A stretch of DNA of 62,000 bases from Mesostigma viride. Taxonomy: Eukaryota > Streptophyta > Mesostigmatophyceae > Mesostigmatales > Mesostigmataceae. A program made the translations under genes and the position numbers. The stretch spans positions 580,001 through 642,000 of the forward strand of contig RPFO01000253.1 in NCBI GenBank assembly GCA_009746045.1, read 5' to 3'. Below are positions 9,709-20,995 of the stretch, in pieces. Every line of letters begins with the position of its first letter. The stretch's first letter is position 1. The notes under the pieces were generated by a model, which saw only the letters and a program-made list of their open reading frames with translations, was not told the origin of the DNA and made no database searches.

Positions 9709-9805
9709 TGTTGGGGACGCCCAGCTATAAACCTGTATACAGAGCCATGTCAAAGCTCTATACTACGATAAGACCAATGGAAACGCCTAACGGGAGGAAC
9801 CTAAT
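9709..9805 (+). repeat. Shared ~95-bp block, copy 1
   Basis: A block beginning CGCCCAGCTATAAACC and running through GACCAATGGAAACGCCTAAC. Near-identical blocks lie at 13266-13355 (plus) and, in part, 19425-19460 (minus). Here it abuts the 3' end of the LINE on the opposite strand. Confidence 0.65.
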
Positions 9806-12510
9806 AGCCCTGCTGCACCGCAAAATCAGCCCGCGTACGGCGGAGCATGATGTCAGCCATGGCCCGAGTCAGCGCCACCAACAAGCGCTGACGCCAATAT
9901 GACGTCCAGGTCCGCGCCGACCATGGGGCCCGCTGGCCCTCCAGGTCCAGCCGGTCCTCCCGGAGCCGGCAACACTCCTTGAAGAAGGCGGAGGTCAGGG
10001 GCCCCATGGCCCCAAACTCCTCCAGGACAAAGGGCACCACACGATGGTGCCCGACGTCGCCGTAGGCCAGGAGCTTGGCCCGCTCCGCCCGGTCCGCCGT
10101 GTAACCTGCCGTGAGGGAGGCCCCAGCCACGTGGCTAAGAGCCAAGGGCCGCGCCACCGAAACGTCAATAAGCAGATGCCGGCCACCCCCCTCAAAGTCC
10201 AGCACCACGATGGACATCAGGCCGGTGGTTGGGGGAATAGAAGGCAGCGCCATCCGCATCCTCGGACCGGATGTTCGCGTGGGGGAAAACCGACCGAATC
10301 ATGGCGAGCACCACCGTCAGGAGGACAGTGTGCAAATACAAATACCAATTCTGATTCTGTTGGCCCCCCATGCAGGCAAGGTAGTGAGTCCCCGTGGGAT
10401 CCAGCGGCTGCCCACAGCTACCACAAGGCCGCCCGGCCGGAACAAGAGGCTGCGGGGCAAATAGCTGGTGCCGGAGCGCCACCGAGTAGTGGCTGGGAGC
10501 CAAGGCGAATGGGGGGCCATGGGAAGAGCACGAAGGTACGCCGAGCCCACACTCCGCTAGGAAAGCGAGAACAGCCACGCACGTCCCTGGGCGTTGAGGT
10601 CCGCGAAAAGAGCAATCCAATCAGCCGTGTGCAGAATACCCGCGTAGGTTTTCTGGTGTTTATCGATGACGCGAGCAGGGAATGCGGCGGGAGATTGAAC
10701 GGAGGCGACCGAGGGAGTGCCGCGAGGGAGGTGGCGCTGTACCGCCTGAGCGGCACGGACATATATATATCCGCATATATAAATCAGGTCGGCCAGGCGG
10801 AAGCCAGTGCCAACCCCGCCATATGCTCGTGCTCGTTAAGGATGTTTAAGCCGGGCTCGAACCCCTTCATCGAGAGCAGTAACTTTAGCGCGCACGTGCC
10901 CGGCGCATGACGTGATCCACGACAATAATGAACAGATATGGGGACAGGACACAACCTTGCCACACCCCGTGGTGAAGGGGGGATGGTGGGGTGGTGCCTT
11001 CCGCAGTCCGCACTACTAGGCTGCCTGTGAGCCCTCATATACATGGTCGACGAATGGCAGCAATAAACGCTGGTGGTACCCGGCCGGTCCAGAGCTAGGA
11101 TGGCCCAAAGAGCCTCCCAGAGGACCATGTCAAAGACCTTGATCAATATAGTCGGCAAAAATGAAGACCAGCGGCAAACCATTGAGTCGATCAGGGCAAA
11201 GGCGACGCACCTCCTCCATCAACCGGCACGCGACAAATACAGCCATGACAGTGTTACGACGTACCACGACAGAAACTGACCCATCTGAGACTCACCCAGG
11301 TGGGGGTCCAGCGCGGCGCGGAGCCTGTGCAGCATCATGCGCATGAAGACCTTAATTCAGCGCGGCGCTCTGGAGGCAGACACCCCGATAGTTACCGGGG
11401 TCAGCACCATGCAGAGCCCTTCTTGTACAGCATGACTCGGATCGATGGCCGTCTGCCACTCAGCAGGCGGACGCTCATCGATCAGAGAGCATGCAGGACA
11501 CGGTAACTTGCAGAACGCCAGCAGAAGATCCCTCACCGCCGGGTCAGGGGTCTTCAGCAGCTCAGCAGAAAGGTGGTCGGCGCCGACCGCCGCGTCGTAC
11601 CGCAGGCGAGCAAGGGCGCCGTCCAATTCGACCTTCAAAGTGAAGGGGTGGACGACGGACGTCGTTGGTGGCAAGGCAGCCCTCCTGCAGGGCGGGGACT
11701 CGGTAGTCCGCGGCCGATCGAGGAGGGGGGTGCCGGCGGCAGGGGGGTTCCGGCAATTAACACCGAGACGGGCGGCCGTCTCGGGGTGAAGCGGCGGGGG
11801 GGGCCGGGCGCGAGCCCCACCTGTCAAGGAAACATTGTGGGCCATGCTGAACCAGCGCCGGTCAAGGCTGACCGGCGCCGTGCCGTCCCCCGTGTGCTCC
11901 ACCAGGCCCGTGCGCTGCCGCTGGCCGCCGAGCCGGTCGAGGTGGTACCACATGTCCTTGCCCTGCATGTTTGCGAGCTAAGTTGGCAGGGCCCCTGAGC
12001 TTGGCATCTGCGATACACTGGCCGGGCCGCCTCTGTGTCCTGAGCGTGACAGTGCGTAGGCCTCCACAAGGGCGGCCTTGAGCACCGGTTTCTGCAGCGG
12101 GTCCCGGTTACGCTTGAAGCGGTGCCGGGCGGCCCGAAGACCTTGGGGTCCTGGCGGTTACTAGAGCGGGCCGGGGCCCGGCGGCGGGCCATGACCGGCA
12201 GGTGCCGGGCCGCAAAGCCCGCAATTAAATATGGCGGCGTTGGCCCGAGCACCCTGGGCCAAGCGTCGACGTCCGCCTAGCTGGGCGTCCAGGGCTGCCT
12301 GGTACTCCTTGCGGCACCTGTTGCCGCTCGTGCTCGGCGTCCGTCCATGCAGTCCTCAGGATGCCCCCGGACCCGGGGGAGTACGTAGAGCAGACCAGTC
12401 GGGGCGGGGCACGTATACTGGGGCGCGGCGCTCGGGGACATGGAACCGGAGCCGAATGGCCGGTCGCACGGACCAACCGGTGGTCAGACCACACCGTGGG
12501 CGTGTCGAAT
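9801..12510 (-). mobile_element. Degenerate LINE with APE remnant, RT, CCHC and REL-like region
   Basis: On the minus strand, from high to low coordinates, I see: VWSDHRLVRAT near 12490, matching the SDH end of an apurinic-type endonuclease domain; RT finger sequence (LDGALARLRYDAAVGADHLS) near 11650; GNYRGV near 11400; a palm-like FADYIDQ near 11150; a GVWQGCVLSPYLF equivalent, frame-shifted, near 10960; a CGSCGQ...GTHYLAC zinc-knuckle near 10430; then RPD followed by LLIDVSVARPL near 10170, resembling a restriction-like endonuclease core. Many frame changes and stops make it a pseudogene, 5' truncated within the APE domain. Both endonuclease types together are known from Dualen/RandI-type elements of green algae; assignment to that clade is inference. 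Confidence 0.7.
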
Positions 12511-12665
12511 TAACACTCAGGTGTTTTATTAGATTATAGCCTAGAGTTAGCTTATATAGTTAGTAGGTTTCGCGGCTTCGCTCACCCCCATCCATCATGC
12601 AAGGGAATACGTGCGCTACATGATAGATCTCCCCACGGAGTCATTAATTTAATTTAATTTAAATT
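12511..12665 (+). mobile_element. LINE 3' end fragment with (TTTAA)n tail
   Basis: Ends with CTACATGATAGATCTCCCC, a GGAGTCATT block and an ATTTA-rich tail, matching the 3' termini of the other copies in this window. The reverse complement of this stretch also matches 54990-55110. Confidence 0.55.
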
Positions 12666-12877
12666 TAAATCAAGCTGCCAGCATTAAGACTGCAACTAGT
12701 AGCTAGGGCACTCAGCTCGCACCAACCAGGTAGACACATACATATACCACCGTCTAGGTCATATCTAGTCGCTCTGCAGCCATAATTTCAATGCACATGC
12801 AAGGCTACACATTTCCATCACTCCATTCATATTCATCATCCTGAACGACTCGAATGACGAACACGTGGAACCGATAA

Positions 12878-13026
12878 CGGCAGGCTCGAGCTACCATGGT
12901 CCGGATTCTCTAGATTTTGAGGCCTGCGCTCAGTGGTTGTCTCCTCCTTGACATATATCAAGGAGACAACCAGTGCGGCAGGCCAGAGATCGGGAGAATC
13001 CGGACCATGGTAGCTCGAGCCTGCCG
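12878..13026. repeat. 149-bp fold-back hairpin
   Basis: Perfect 33-bp inverted arms (12878-12910 and 12994-13026, starting CGGCAGGCTCGAGC) with a partly paired interior around TCCTTGACATATATCAAGGA. A third, single copy of the arm lies at 14462-14535, so the hairpin looks like two element ends joined head to head. Confidence 0.8.
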
Positions 13027-13204
13027 TTGTCTTGTCCGCGTTTTCGAGTGGCGTTATAACAGGATGATGACTATGAATGGAGATGGAAATGTGTACGAGC
13101 CTTGTGCATTGAAATTATGGCTGGCTTACGTGTAGAGCGACTAGATGATCTAGACGGTGGGGCCGGAAACAGCTTGCTTGATCAGGGCGTGTGTTTCGAG
13201 CCTA

Positions 13205-13360
13205 ACATATATGTATTAAAAATATAATTACTTACAGCAGAGTGAAATCACTCAAACCAAAGCAAACGCCCAGCTATAAACCTATATACAGAGCCATGTC
13301 AAAGCTCTATACTACGATAAGACCAATGGAAACTCCTAACGGGAGGAACCTAATATGTAT
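13205..13360 (+). repeat. Shared block, copy 2 (long form)
   Basis: Contains CAGCAGAGTGAAATCACTC followed by the CGCCCAGCTATAAACC block. It matches 19425-19520 in reverse orientation over about 95 bp and 9709-9805 over its right part. It lies upstream, in element sense, of the RT C-terminal remnant that follows. Confidence 0.65.
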
Positions 13361-13429
13361 GTCGGAGGAGCCTCCTTTGTCTTGCATGCAGGAGTTCGGG
13401 CCGGGCCATGCATGGATGGGGACCCTGAG

Positions 13430-13665
13430 TCCTGACCGCCGGCGCTTCTTAAGAAGTGCTGCCGGCTCGGCCGGGAGGACCGCCATGACCTGGAGGGCCA
13501 GCGGGCCCATTGGTCAGCTAGCTAGTAGCGCGGACCTGGACATGATTCGTATTGCATGGCGCCAACGCCTAGCTGTTGGTAGCGCTTACCCAGACTATGG
13601 CTGATATCAACTGCTCCGCCGCACGCGGGCTGAATTTGCTGTGCAGCACAGTTATTAGGCTGTTT
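13430..13665 (+). mobile_element. Decayed LINE RT C-terminal fragment
   Basis: Nucleotide-level similarity to the last about 60 codons of the RT ORFs at 9801 and 18668: GACCTGGAGGGCCAGCGGGC, then GCGCCAACGCCTAGCTG, then CGCCGCACGCGGGCTGA. It has gaps and stops and is not translatable. Confidence 0.55.
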
Positions 13666-14029
13666 TACTTCATTTCGCGGTCAAAAGTAAGTAGTAAGTA
13701 AGTAAGTACTTGCGTGTCATGCGCAAAGGCATTTCAATTCATTTCGCGGTCAGTACGTGTCGATCGATCGAGTGTCCCATGCCGGCTGTAACATTACCTG
13801 ATGTTTTGTCGTGGTATCTCTTGTTAGCGTTGGCTTTGTTTATTTTTAAGTGGGTGCCTTCACTCTCAGATGTAAGTACTTATGTATTTTTTAAATATAT
13901 ATATGTACGTCGTGGCCCCTCGATCTCGATCCGCAGGGCTGCGGCCTGAGCACTCAGCCTGGCATGCAGCGGGCACCTCCTCACGCATGCCCGCAGTGGG
14001 ACGGGCCCAGCAATGCTATAGTAGACGCC

Positions 14030-14245
14030 ACAAGGCCCGCACTTTCAAGGAGCACTTTCAAGAAGGGCGACGACCTGACCCCCCCTCAGCAGCAGCGCAG
14101 CAGCGACGCGACCTGCGGCCTGAATACCTCCGCCACGATTAGCAGGACCCCCAGAAGCCCAACCAGGTGTACGTACTGTCCAGATCGAGGGGCGGGGACC
14201 TGATGATCAACCACAAGATGTGGACGCCCCCTGCCGCGGTCTAGA
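14030..14245 (+). mobile_element. Decayed LINE ORF1 fragment
   Basis: Readable pieces (KKGDDLTPPQQQR, then nucleotide similarity to the GGCCACAAGCCCTGG region) match the C-terminal part of the ORF1 at 55-56.7 kb. Out of frame in several places. Confidence 0.5.
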
Positions 14246-14461
14246 ATAGCCCCTAGCTTGTAATCATTAATTGGTAGTCACTGCTGCCATGGCAGCCATG
14301 CCTAGAATGTTTGCCTAGCCTAGCCACCATACCTAGTCCGGCGCACGTGCACGTGGCACGTGCACTGCTAACGCACGGTACACAACCAGCCTTAGCCTTA
14401 ACTTAGGCCGGCCTTGTACAGCCATATGTATGCTACGTCCTGGTTATGTATGATCAGATTC

Positions 14462-14535
14462 GGCAGGCTCGAGCCCAGCCATGGTCCGGATTCTCCCGAT
14501 TTCTGGCCTGCGCTGGTTGTCTCCTTGAGATTACT
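14462..14535 (-). repeat. Solo copy of the fold-back arm
   Basis: About 74 bp matching the right arm of the hairpin at 12952-13026 in reverse orientation at roughly 88% by eye, ending TTGTCTCCTTGAGA. With that arm it would bound a 1.6-kb inverted-repeat unit (about 12956-14533). No clear target duplication was found. Confidence 0.55.
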
Positions 14536-14878
14536 CGCCCACGCTCCTTGTTATGATATGCGCTCACGCGGGTCTTCATGGCACCCACAGAACTTGCCGG
14601 ATCGTCTATCGTGTCAGATTGCTGAGCACTGTGGCATGCATGCCTCTGCCGGCATGAAGGAGAAAGCTAGAGGGGGTCTATATCTATCTCTGCCCTTTCT
14701 TCCTGTTGTGCACATACAGGGCACTCCGGTGCTCTGTGACTCCCCTGGGAGCACGATTTTAATTAATTAATTAATTTCAAGGAGCAGCCTTAGTCGAGTG
14801 ACCTGGGGGGCCTAGGCCTTTCCGCGTGATTTGGAAAAAGGTGATGGACATGAAGGCCAAGTGGGCGCTCAGGTTATA

Positions 14879-17800
14879 CAGGGGTCACACGCAGTATCGC
14901 AACAAGAATCGCAACTACGCAACTTTCCAGGAGGACCAAAAAACACTTTTGTTGCGATTCTTGCGAGGACCGATTTGGACGAAAAGTTGCGAAACGGCAA
15001 ACGCGTGGTATCGCAACTAAAGATACACCCCGACGTGAAGTATGTCACTCCTTGGCTGACCGGCGCGAAGAATCAACCGAACTGAAATGAGCGGCGTCAG
15101 AAAAATGCTATAGCCGCAGTCGCGCAACATCTAATGATGCGCACATTATCTCGGGCTGGTTTTTACTTTTTACTGCGTCTACACGCGTTAATCATCACGG
15201 GGGTGACGATGAAAGGCAGCACTTGTTATTAGCTTCTGTATCATTGAAATTTTCGCAACCAGTAGTTTTCGTATGATGTATTTCGCGTATTTCATCATCG
15301 TTCAGGGCCAGGAAAGTCTCGACGCCGTGATGAGATTGCCTTTCTGTCATGAGATTGCTAGCTTTCCGCTAGCCTTCTTTTTGCGGTTTCGGCATGGCGC
15401 AGTTTAGTGTACCTGCGGATACCGTCAACAAGGTAAAGTCGTTATATCATTCGGTAAGTAATCTCGGACACGTTGTTGAAGGTTTGTGGTGTTAAGTTCG
15501 CTAACTTACTACTCCTGTGTACTAGTTTGTGGTTGTGGTTTTGTACAACCGTCGTCGTAAGATTTTCATCAGTTTTGTTCATGATTAGCTGCGTCTGTAC
15601 CTAATTTTCTAGAATGACGATTGATTTAACATCTAAAGGAGTTGTAGATGGTAGCACGATGGTTTCTATTGCCTAAATTCTTCAGGAAAGATGGTATCAT
15701 GGCCAGTTTTTTGTCAGCCTTTTGGCTTTGCTAGTAAAGGACGCCTGTGCAGTTGTGCAGTCCGTGCAACATCTATGGAAGCCCCAGTGCCTTGCTGACG
15801 TAGAAAAGAAGTTCGATGCAGTGTTTGTATATTTTCATCCTAGGCATGCAAATGGAGGTCATTTCTCATGTTCTGGATGCATGGGTAACACCGCCCCTTG
15901 CACCCCCTTGCTACGTGTGCATTTGGGCCTTGGTTTGTGAAGACGTCCAATATTGCATTATCACTTAACATTGCATTGTAAGTGTCTTTTTTATCGCACC
16001 CGTGCACCCCCCTGAGATTAGTGCTGTATTTAGCACCCATAGGACATATAGGACATTGCAACATGACTAATGACATGACCCCGAAGTAACTCCCTATATG
16101 CGTGTGCTTTGGTCCCAGTATGGACACTAGATTGTTATCAGGCTGGTTTCTGGACATTATCATGCAAGGTGCAACCAGCCATAATTAGGGGTAGAGTTAC
16201 ACACTGGTCATCCAAGGGCTAAGTGCAGGCCAGCACGCGGTAAAATGGTGACTGTGCATTAATATTAAAAAATTAAATTACGACACGCAGACGCTACGCG
16301 TTGATCAGGCGTCGCGTGACCGCCATGCGAACATTAATAGTTGTCGCGTATATTACATCCTCAATGATGTGGAGGCGGAGATGGAATGAGTATCTATAAT
16401 GTAACCTTGAGTGACAGGGTTGCTGACACCACGGCCCGAATCACTGTTATTACACTTGTACTGAATTGGGTCACATGCATACCCCCACCGACTTGGGGTT
16501 GGTATCCTTTATATATCCTGCCATGGACTGGAATCGTTGTCTCCTTGAATACATGTATAACTCACATGGGTCAGGGGGCCTGCCCATATTCACCACTATA
16601 TTAATCCCTAAAAGGTGCTTACACTGTCCTCGGTCGCATTCATGCATGCATTCGCGTATCCATGCATGCAATCACTTCCATCCCTGCAAGCATTCACGCA
16701 TCCATGCATGCAAACACCATCCATCCACGCAAGCATTCACGTATCCATGCATGCAAACACCATCCACCCCAAGCATTCACACATTCATGCATGCAAACAC
16801 CATCCATCCATGCTAGCATTCACGTATCCATGCATGCAAACACCACCCATCCGTGCAAGCATTCACGTATCCATGCATGCAAACACCATCCACCCAGGCA
16901 AGCATTCACGTATCCATGCATGCAAACACCACCCATCCGTGCAAGCATTCACGCATCCATGCATGCAAACACCATCCACCCATGCAAGCATTCACGTATC
17001 CATGCATGCAAACACCATCCACCCCAAGCTTTCAGGTATCCATGCATGCAAACACCACCCATCCATGCATGCAAACACCATCCACCCATGCAAGCATTCA
17101 CACATTCATGCATGCAAACACCATCCATCCCTGCAAGCATTTACGTATCCATGCATGCAAACACCACCCATCCCTGCAAGCATTCACGTATCCATGCATG
17201 CAAACACCATCCATCCCTGCAAGCATTCACGTATCCACGCATGCAAACACCATCCATCCCTGCAAGCATTAATGCAATATCGATTCGTGTAATTAGCACC
17301 CATCCTGCGAGCATCCATGCAATTACCACCCATCCTGCGAACATTCACGTGCAATCCATGCATGCAGACACCGCCATCCATTCGATGCAAGCATTCACGT
17401 TTCCATGCAGCCACCCATCCTCGGCCCGCAGCATCAGGGTGAACACAGCATTTCCCTTGCCCGGCCTGCGGCCGGACTGTAACACTGGACTGTCTCACCG
17501 CTTTAACAAAGACGGTTCAGGGCGATATATGTAGTCGCCTCAAAGTTGCACCCGCACGGCCAGCAAATGCTGGGCCGCTGCCATCCCCACTTCACAAACA
17601 CACCCTCTTTCAGAATCTGTCCAGTATTGTTGCCTAATGCATCCCCGTTCGAAAGAGCGACATAATGAAACCACACTGTGAATGAAACAACGCAGTTTGT
17701 TTAACATGCCACGGCGCCGACTATACCTCAAGACCATAGCTGTGTAATGTCGGCGGGACAATGACGGGGTAATGACGCGCAATGACGAGACGATGACGCG

Positions 17801-18303
17801 CGTGATGATTAGGGAACTGTTTGATAACGAAAAGTTAGTGGTTGTAGACTAATTATAGGTCGTTGATTATTCAATGAAGAGGCGGCACACTTATGTTTTT
17901 GTTCATTATTGCACTGACTTCTGCGCGATGAATCCCACTGAACTGAACTGAACACCGCGCGGCCAATCAATCGTCAACGGCGGTAACTATTGCAAGTACA
18001 TATCGGATCCTGCACGCCGACTGGCGACAATTTATTCCTTCCGGCGCACGTGTACGGCGTACTTTTGGTATACTTGCCAGGTTTGTTGCGATTCTGTTGC
18101 ATTGCGGAACTCTAGAATTGGTGGGTTTTCAGTTGCGGAACTAGGTGTTGCGATACTCGAGCACGCTCCCATTTTTCATCCAAACATCACTTTTGAAAAG
18201 TGAAGGTGCCATGGTGTGCCCATACCTGCCCTTAATCGAAGTGGATGATAAAAATTTTTTTTTTGAGTTGCGATTCTTGTTGCGATACTGCGTGTGACCC
18301 CTG
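14879..18303. mobile_element. 3.4-kb DNA transposon with perfect 38-bp TIRs
   Basis: The left end at 14879-14916 and the reverse complement of 18266-18303 are identical over 38 bp (CAGGGGTCACACGCAGTATC...), flanked on both sides by TATA, which fits a TA or TATA target duplication (TA is the Tc1/mariner-pogo habit). Several GTTGCGA/TCGCAAC motifs cluster near both ends and may be transposase-binding sites. I see no transposase, so it is probably non-autonomous. The interior has a 46-48-bp minisatellite (16640-17275). One possible start exon lies at 15388-15432 (ATGGCGCAGTTTAGTG..., followed by GTAAAG), with no convincing continuation. A perfect TIR pair suggests recent insertion. Confidence 0.75.
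16640..17275 (+). repeat. 46-48-bp minisatellite rich in TGCATGCA
   Basis: About 13 units of the form CATGCATGCAAACACCATCC plus CATTCACGTATC. Long open frames (225 and 290 codons) across it are by-products of the repeat and the lack of stops in it, with Met/His/Cys/Pro-rich nonsense products. Confidence 0.85.
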
Positions 18304-18404
18304 TATAGGACAATGTCCCCCCACCAGTGGGGAAGCTGCGTGTTTGTAAGTGTGGGAAGCATGCTAGGCAAGACCCCTACCTGATGCAATAGCAGTAGTT
18401 AGCC

Positions 18405-19415
18405 ATTAAATTAAATTAAATTAAATTGGAACATATCTTCGTTGGGAGTACATGTAGCACATATATATTCATTGAGAATGATAGATTACGGAGGTGAGAT
18501 AGGCATGCAACATAAGGAAAAACCCGATAACTGGGAGAATAACCCTGAAGAAATTAATAGTAATCTGACACAGACATCCAAGGATCACGCCAGCGGCACA
18601 AGGTACAACTAACTAGACATCACAAAACTACACGCAGCAACAGCGCTGCCGGCCCACCATGCAGGCCTGGAAGGGATCTAGACCGCATGGGTCGCGACAA
18701 AGTCGGCCCGGGTGCGGCGGAATAACACATCAGCCACGGTGCGAGTGAGGGCGAGTGACAGGCGCTGCCGCCAATACGAGGACCACGTGCGGGCCGACCG
18801 CGGGGCGGTCTGACCCTCGAGGTCGAGGCGGTCTTCACGGCGCTGGCAGCACTCGTGGAAAAACTCCGCTGTCTTGGGGCCCATGGCCCCGAACTCCTCA
18901 AGGACAAAGGGGATGACCCGGTGGGGCCCCACATTGCCGTAGGAGGCAAACTTGTCGCGCTCAGCCACAGTGGCAGCAGCGCCGGCATCCACAGCCGCCC
19001 GGAGGATGTGGCGACCGGAAAGCGGCCGAGCCACGGAGACATCGATGAGCAGGTGGCAACCCTGCCCGTCGTAGTCAAGCACGGTAATGTCGGGGCGGTG
19101 GTTGGGTGAGTAGAGGGCGGCCCCATCCGCGTCCTCGCACTTGATGGTGGAGTGGGGAAAGACCGACCGAACCATGGCACACACCACCCGGAGGAGAGCG
19201 GTATGGAGATAGAGGAACCAGTTCTGGTTCTGCTGGTCACCCATGCACGACGCGATGTAGTGCGTCCCAGTAGTATCCAGAGCAAGCCCGCAGCTGCCGC
19301 AGGACGCACCCGCCGTGATGAGAGGTTGCGGGGCAAAGAGCTGGTGGCGGAGAGCGATGGCGTAAAGGGCCGGAACCAGCGTGAACAAAGGGCTCATGGG
19401 GAGGCACATATATAT
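18405..19415 (-). mobile_element. 5'-truncated LINE: RT C-terminus plus 3' tail
   Basis: Carries an intact 243-codon frame (18678-19409, minus) ending the RT ORF, then an untranslated 3' region of about 260 bp and an AATTT-rich tail at 18405-18425. The last 35 bp before the tail (TGTAGCACAT and GTTGGGAGTA on the plus strand) are shared with the ORF1-only copies. 5' truncation near 19415 is typical of target-primed reverse transcription. Confidence 0.75.
18678..19409 (-). CDS. LINE RT C-terminal domain (CCHC, REL-like), intact frame
   Basis: A 243-codon frame with no RT core left. A zinc-knuckle is visible as C37, C40, H50, C55 (CGSCGLALDTTGTHYIASC), then H69. Residues 105-107 are RPD, followed 16 residues later by D123 in LLIDVSVARPL, a spacing compatible with a PD-(D/E)xK restriction-like endonuclease core, though the final Lys is replaced by Ser. 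This CCHC then RPD order is known from REL-type non-LTR retrotransposons, which nick the target with that domain. The product is over 70% identical by eye to the remnant at 9801-10620. Truncated, so unlikely to be functional. Confidence 0.65.
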   Translation of the reverse strand: MCLPMSPLFTLVPALYAIALRHQLFAPQPLITAGASCGSCGLALDTTGTHYIASCMGDQQNQNWFLYLHTALLRVVCAMVRSVFPHSTIKCEDADGAALYSPNHRPDITVLDYDGQGCHLLIDVSVARPLSGRHILRAAVDAGAAATVAERDKFASYGNVGPHRVIPFVLEEFGAMGPKTAEFFHECCQRREDRLDLEGQTAPRSARTWSSYWRQRLSLALTRTVADVLFRRTRADFVATHAV

Positions 19416-19424
19416 CCCGTATAG

Positions 19425-19520
19425 AGATTTGACATGGCTCTGTATAGAGGTTTATAGCTGGGCGTTTGCTTTGGTTTGAGTGATTTCACTCTGCTGTAAG
19501 TAATTATATTATTATAACAT
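19425..19520 (-). repeat. Shared block, copy 3
   Basis: Reverse-orientation match to 13205-13302, from the GCTCTGTATAGAGG part through AAGTAATTATATT. It lies directly upstream, in element sense, of the truncated LINE. Confidence 0.6.
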
Positions 19521-19521
19521 A

Positions 19522-20400
19522 TATATCCCTGAGAAGGGGCCGCTTTTAATGCATTCTGGGCTACTTCCTGCAAGGGTACTGGTGTAAACTACACCTGTTC
19601 TGGGTGCACAAAGTGCACCTGCACCACTACGTATTCCAGCAGCTAAGGTGCGGACATAGGGTGGAAGATCATCGTGGCTAAACAATGACTTGGGCATGGT
19701 GTCTCAGCAGCGAGTAGCTCTCTGCATAGGCAGGGCTAATGGCTAAATTCTCAAATGCATCGTCCGTGGGCCAGGATGTCCAATTATAGGTGCGCAATCG
19801 CATAGGCATGGGCCGGCCACTTGCTAAGCTAAGTGTGAAATCTACACTACTGCTATATTCCCTAGACTGGCCGGGGTTGCTGGGGCCGGCGGCAGGGGGC
19901 GCCTGCCAGGGCTTGTGGTTGACGTGGATGACCGCCCCCCTCCTGAGTATACCGGCTTCCCCCCTGCGGTCTGCCGGAGCTGGAGGTAGGTCGGCCATAG
20001 CTCCCGTCGCCGCTGCATGGTCAAGTCGTCGTCCAGTGTGTGTAGGAAGTCCCCGAGAGCTTCTTGCGGCATTTAAGAAACAACAGCGCTAGCTTATCCG
20101 CCATGTACTTAGAGGTTAGGAGCAGGGTCCGAGCCGGGCCAGCCTTACCCCGCGCGCGGAGAAGGCGGACAGCCGACATCCGCAGCTCACCAACTTGTGA
20201 GTTGCATGGGGGTAAGAATGTCGCGCTTAAACGCTATTGCGAGAGACTCCGAGTCCTCACCTGCCGGCTGGTCGAAGTGCTTGGCGATGACATTGTGGCT
20301 GCGCTTGGTGAGGTCGGCGGCCTCCTCGCGGAGGTCGAGCGTTTGTTGCTAGAGTTATGCCGCGATGGTGGAGGCGGTGGCAACGTTAGCCATGTACATT
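19522..20400 (-). mobile_element. ORF1-only LINE relative, copy 1
   Basis: In minus sense, decayed ORF1 sequence (about 20390 to 19840, with LTMQRRRELWPTYLQLRQTA and VNHKPWQAPPAAGP readable in different frames) passes straight into a 3' untranslated region (about 19735-19522) like that of the copy at 56690-57117. No RT sequence lies between them. The region before ORF1 is lost. It is the minus-strand partner of the better-preserved copy near 55-57 kb. Confidence 0.6.
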
Positions 20401-20429
20401 AAGTGATCAGACAACTATGCATGTGTGTG

Positions 20430-20836
20430 TATGCCTAGATGACGGGCTCCACACCAAATGATGCCGTAGCAATATTTAGTCATGCTTTGCCCATGCAGAG
20501 AGTTGCTCTCTGCTTCACGAGATGTCCTGCCCTAGCCATTGTCTCTAGAGCCATCATAATAATCTTCCACCCCAGGCCAGGCCTTTTAGGTACAGTACAT
20601 GATGTGCATCATGGTGGTGCAGGTGCACTGTGTGCACCCAGAGTAGGTGGTGGTTTACATCCCCCACCTGCAGATTGTAGCTCAGAATGGATCACAAACC
20701 ATATCAAAGAGACAACCAGCGCCCCATCTCAGCCATATGCCCCCTCTCAGCCTGTCTCAGGGCTACTGATGTGTTACATAAGCTCCCAACAGAGTTATGT
20801 TCTTAGTAGTATTAATTAATTAATTAACCCGTATGC
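20430..20836 (+). mobile_element. LINE-family 3' UTR fragment with TTAA-rich tail
   Basis: Matches the 3' region of the 55-57 kb element (CCATGCAGAGAGTTGCTCTC, GGTGCAGGTGCACTGTG, CTCCCAACAGAGTTATG) and ends in (TTAA)n at 20813-20828. It has a short extra segment near 20700 relative to its relatives. Confidence 0.65.
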
Positions 20837-20995
20837 GCACATATCCTCTGGGCTGTATACACCCAGTGGTCATCTCATCTTGAACAGTTGGTTCACTTGG
20901 TTGTCTCATTGATAGCCAGTGCAATCCCACAAACAAGCATGATAGTTTGTCTCCATAAGGCAACCGATCTACGTCGGCCACAAGCCCTGGCATGC

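Noticed and set aside
16615-17534. His/Met/Cys-rich ORFs of 225 and 290 codons
   Set aside because: Read-through of a 46-48-bp minisatellite inside a transposon; no sequence outside the repeat supports a gene.
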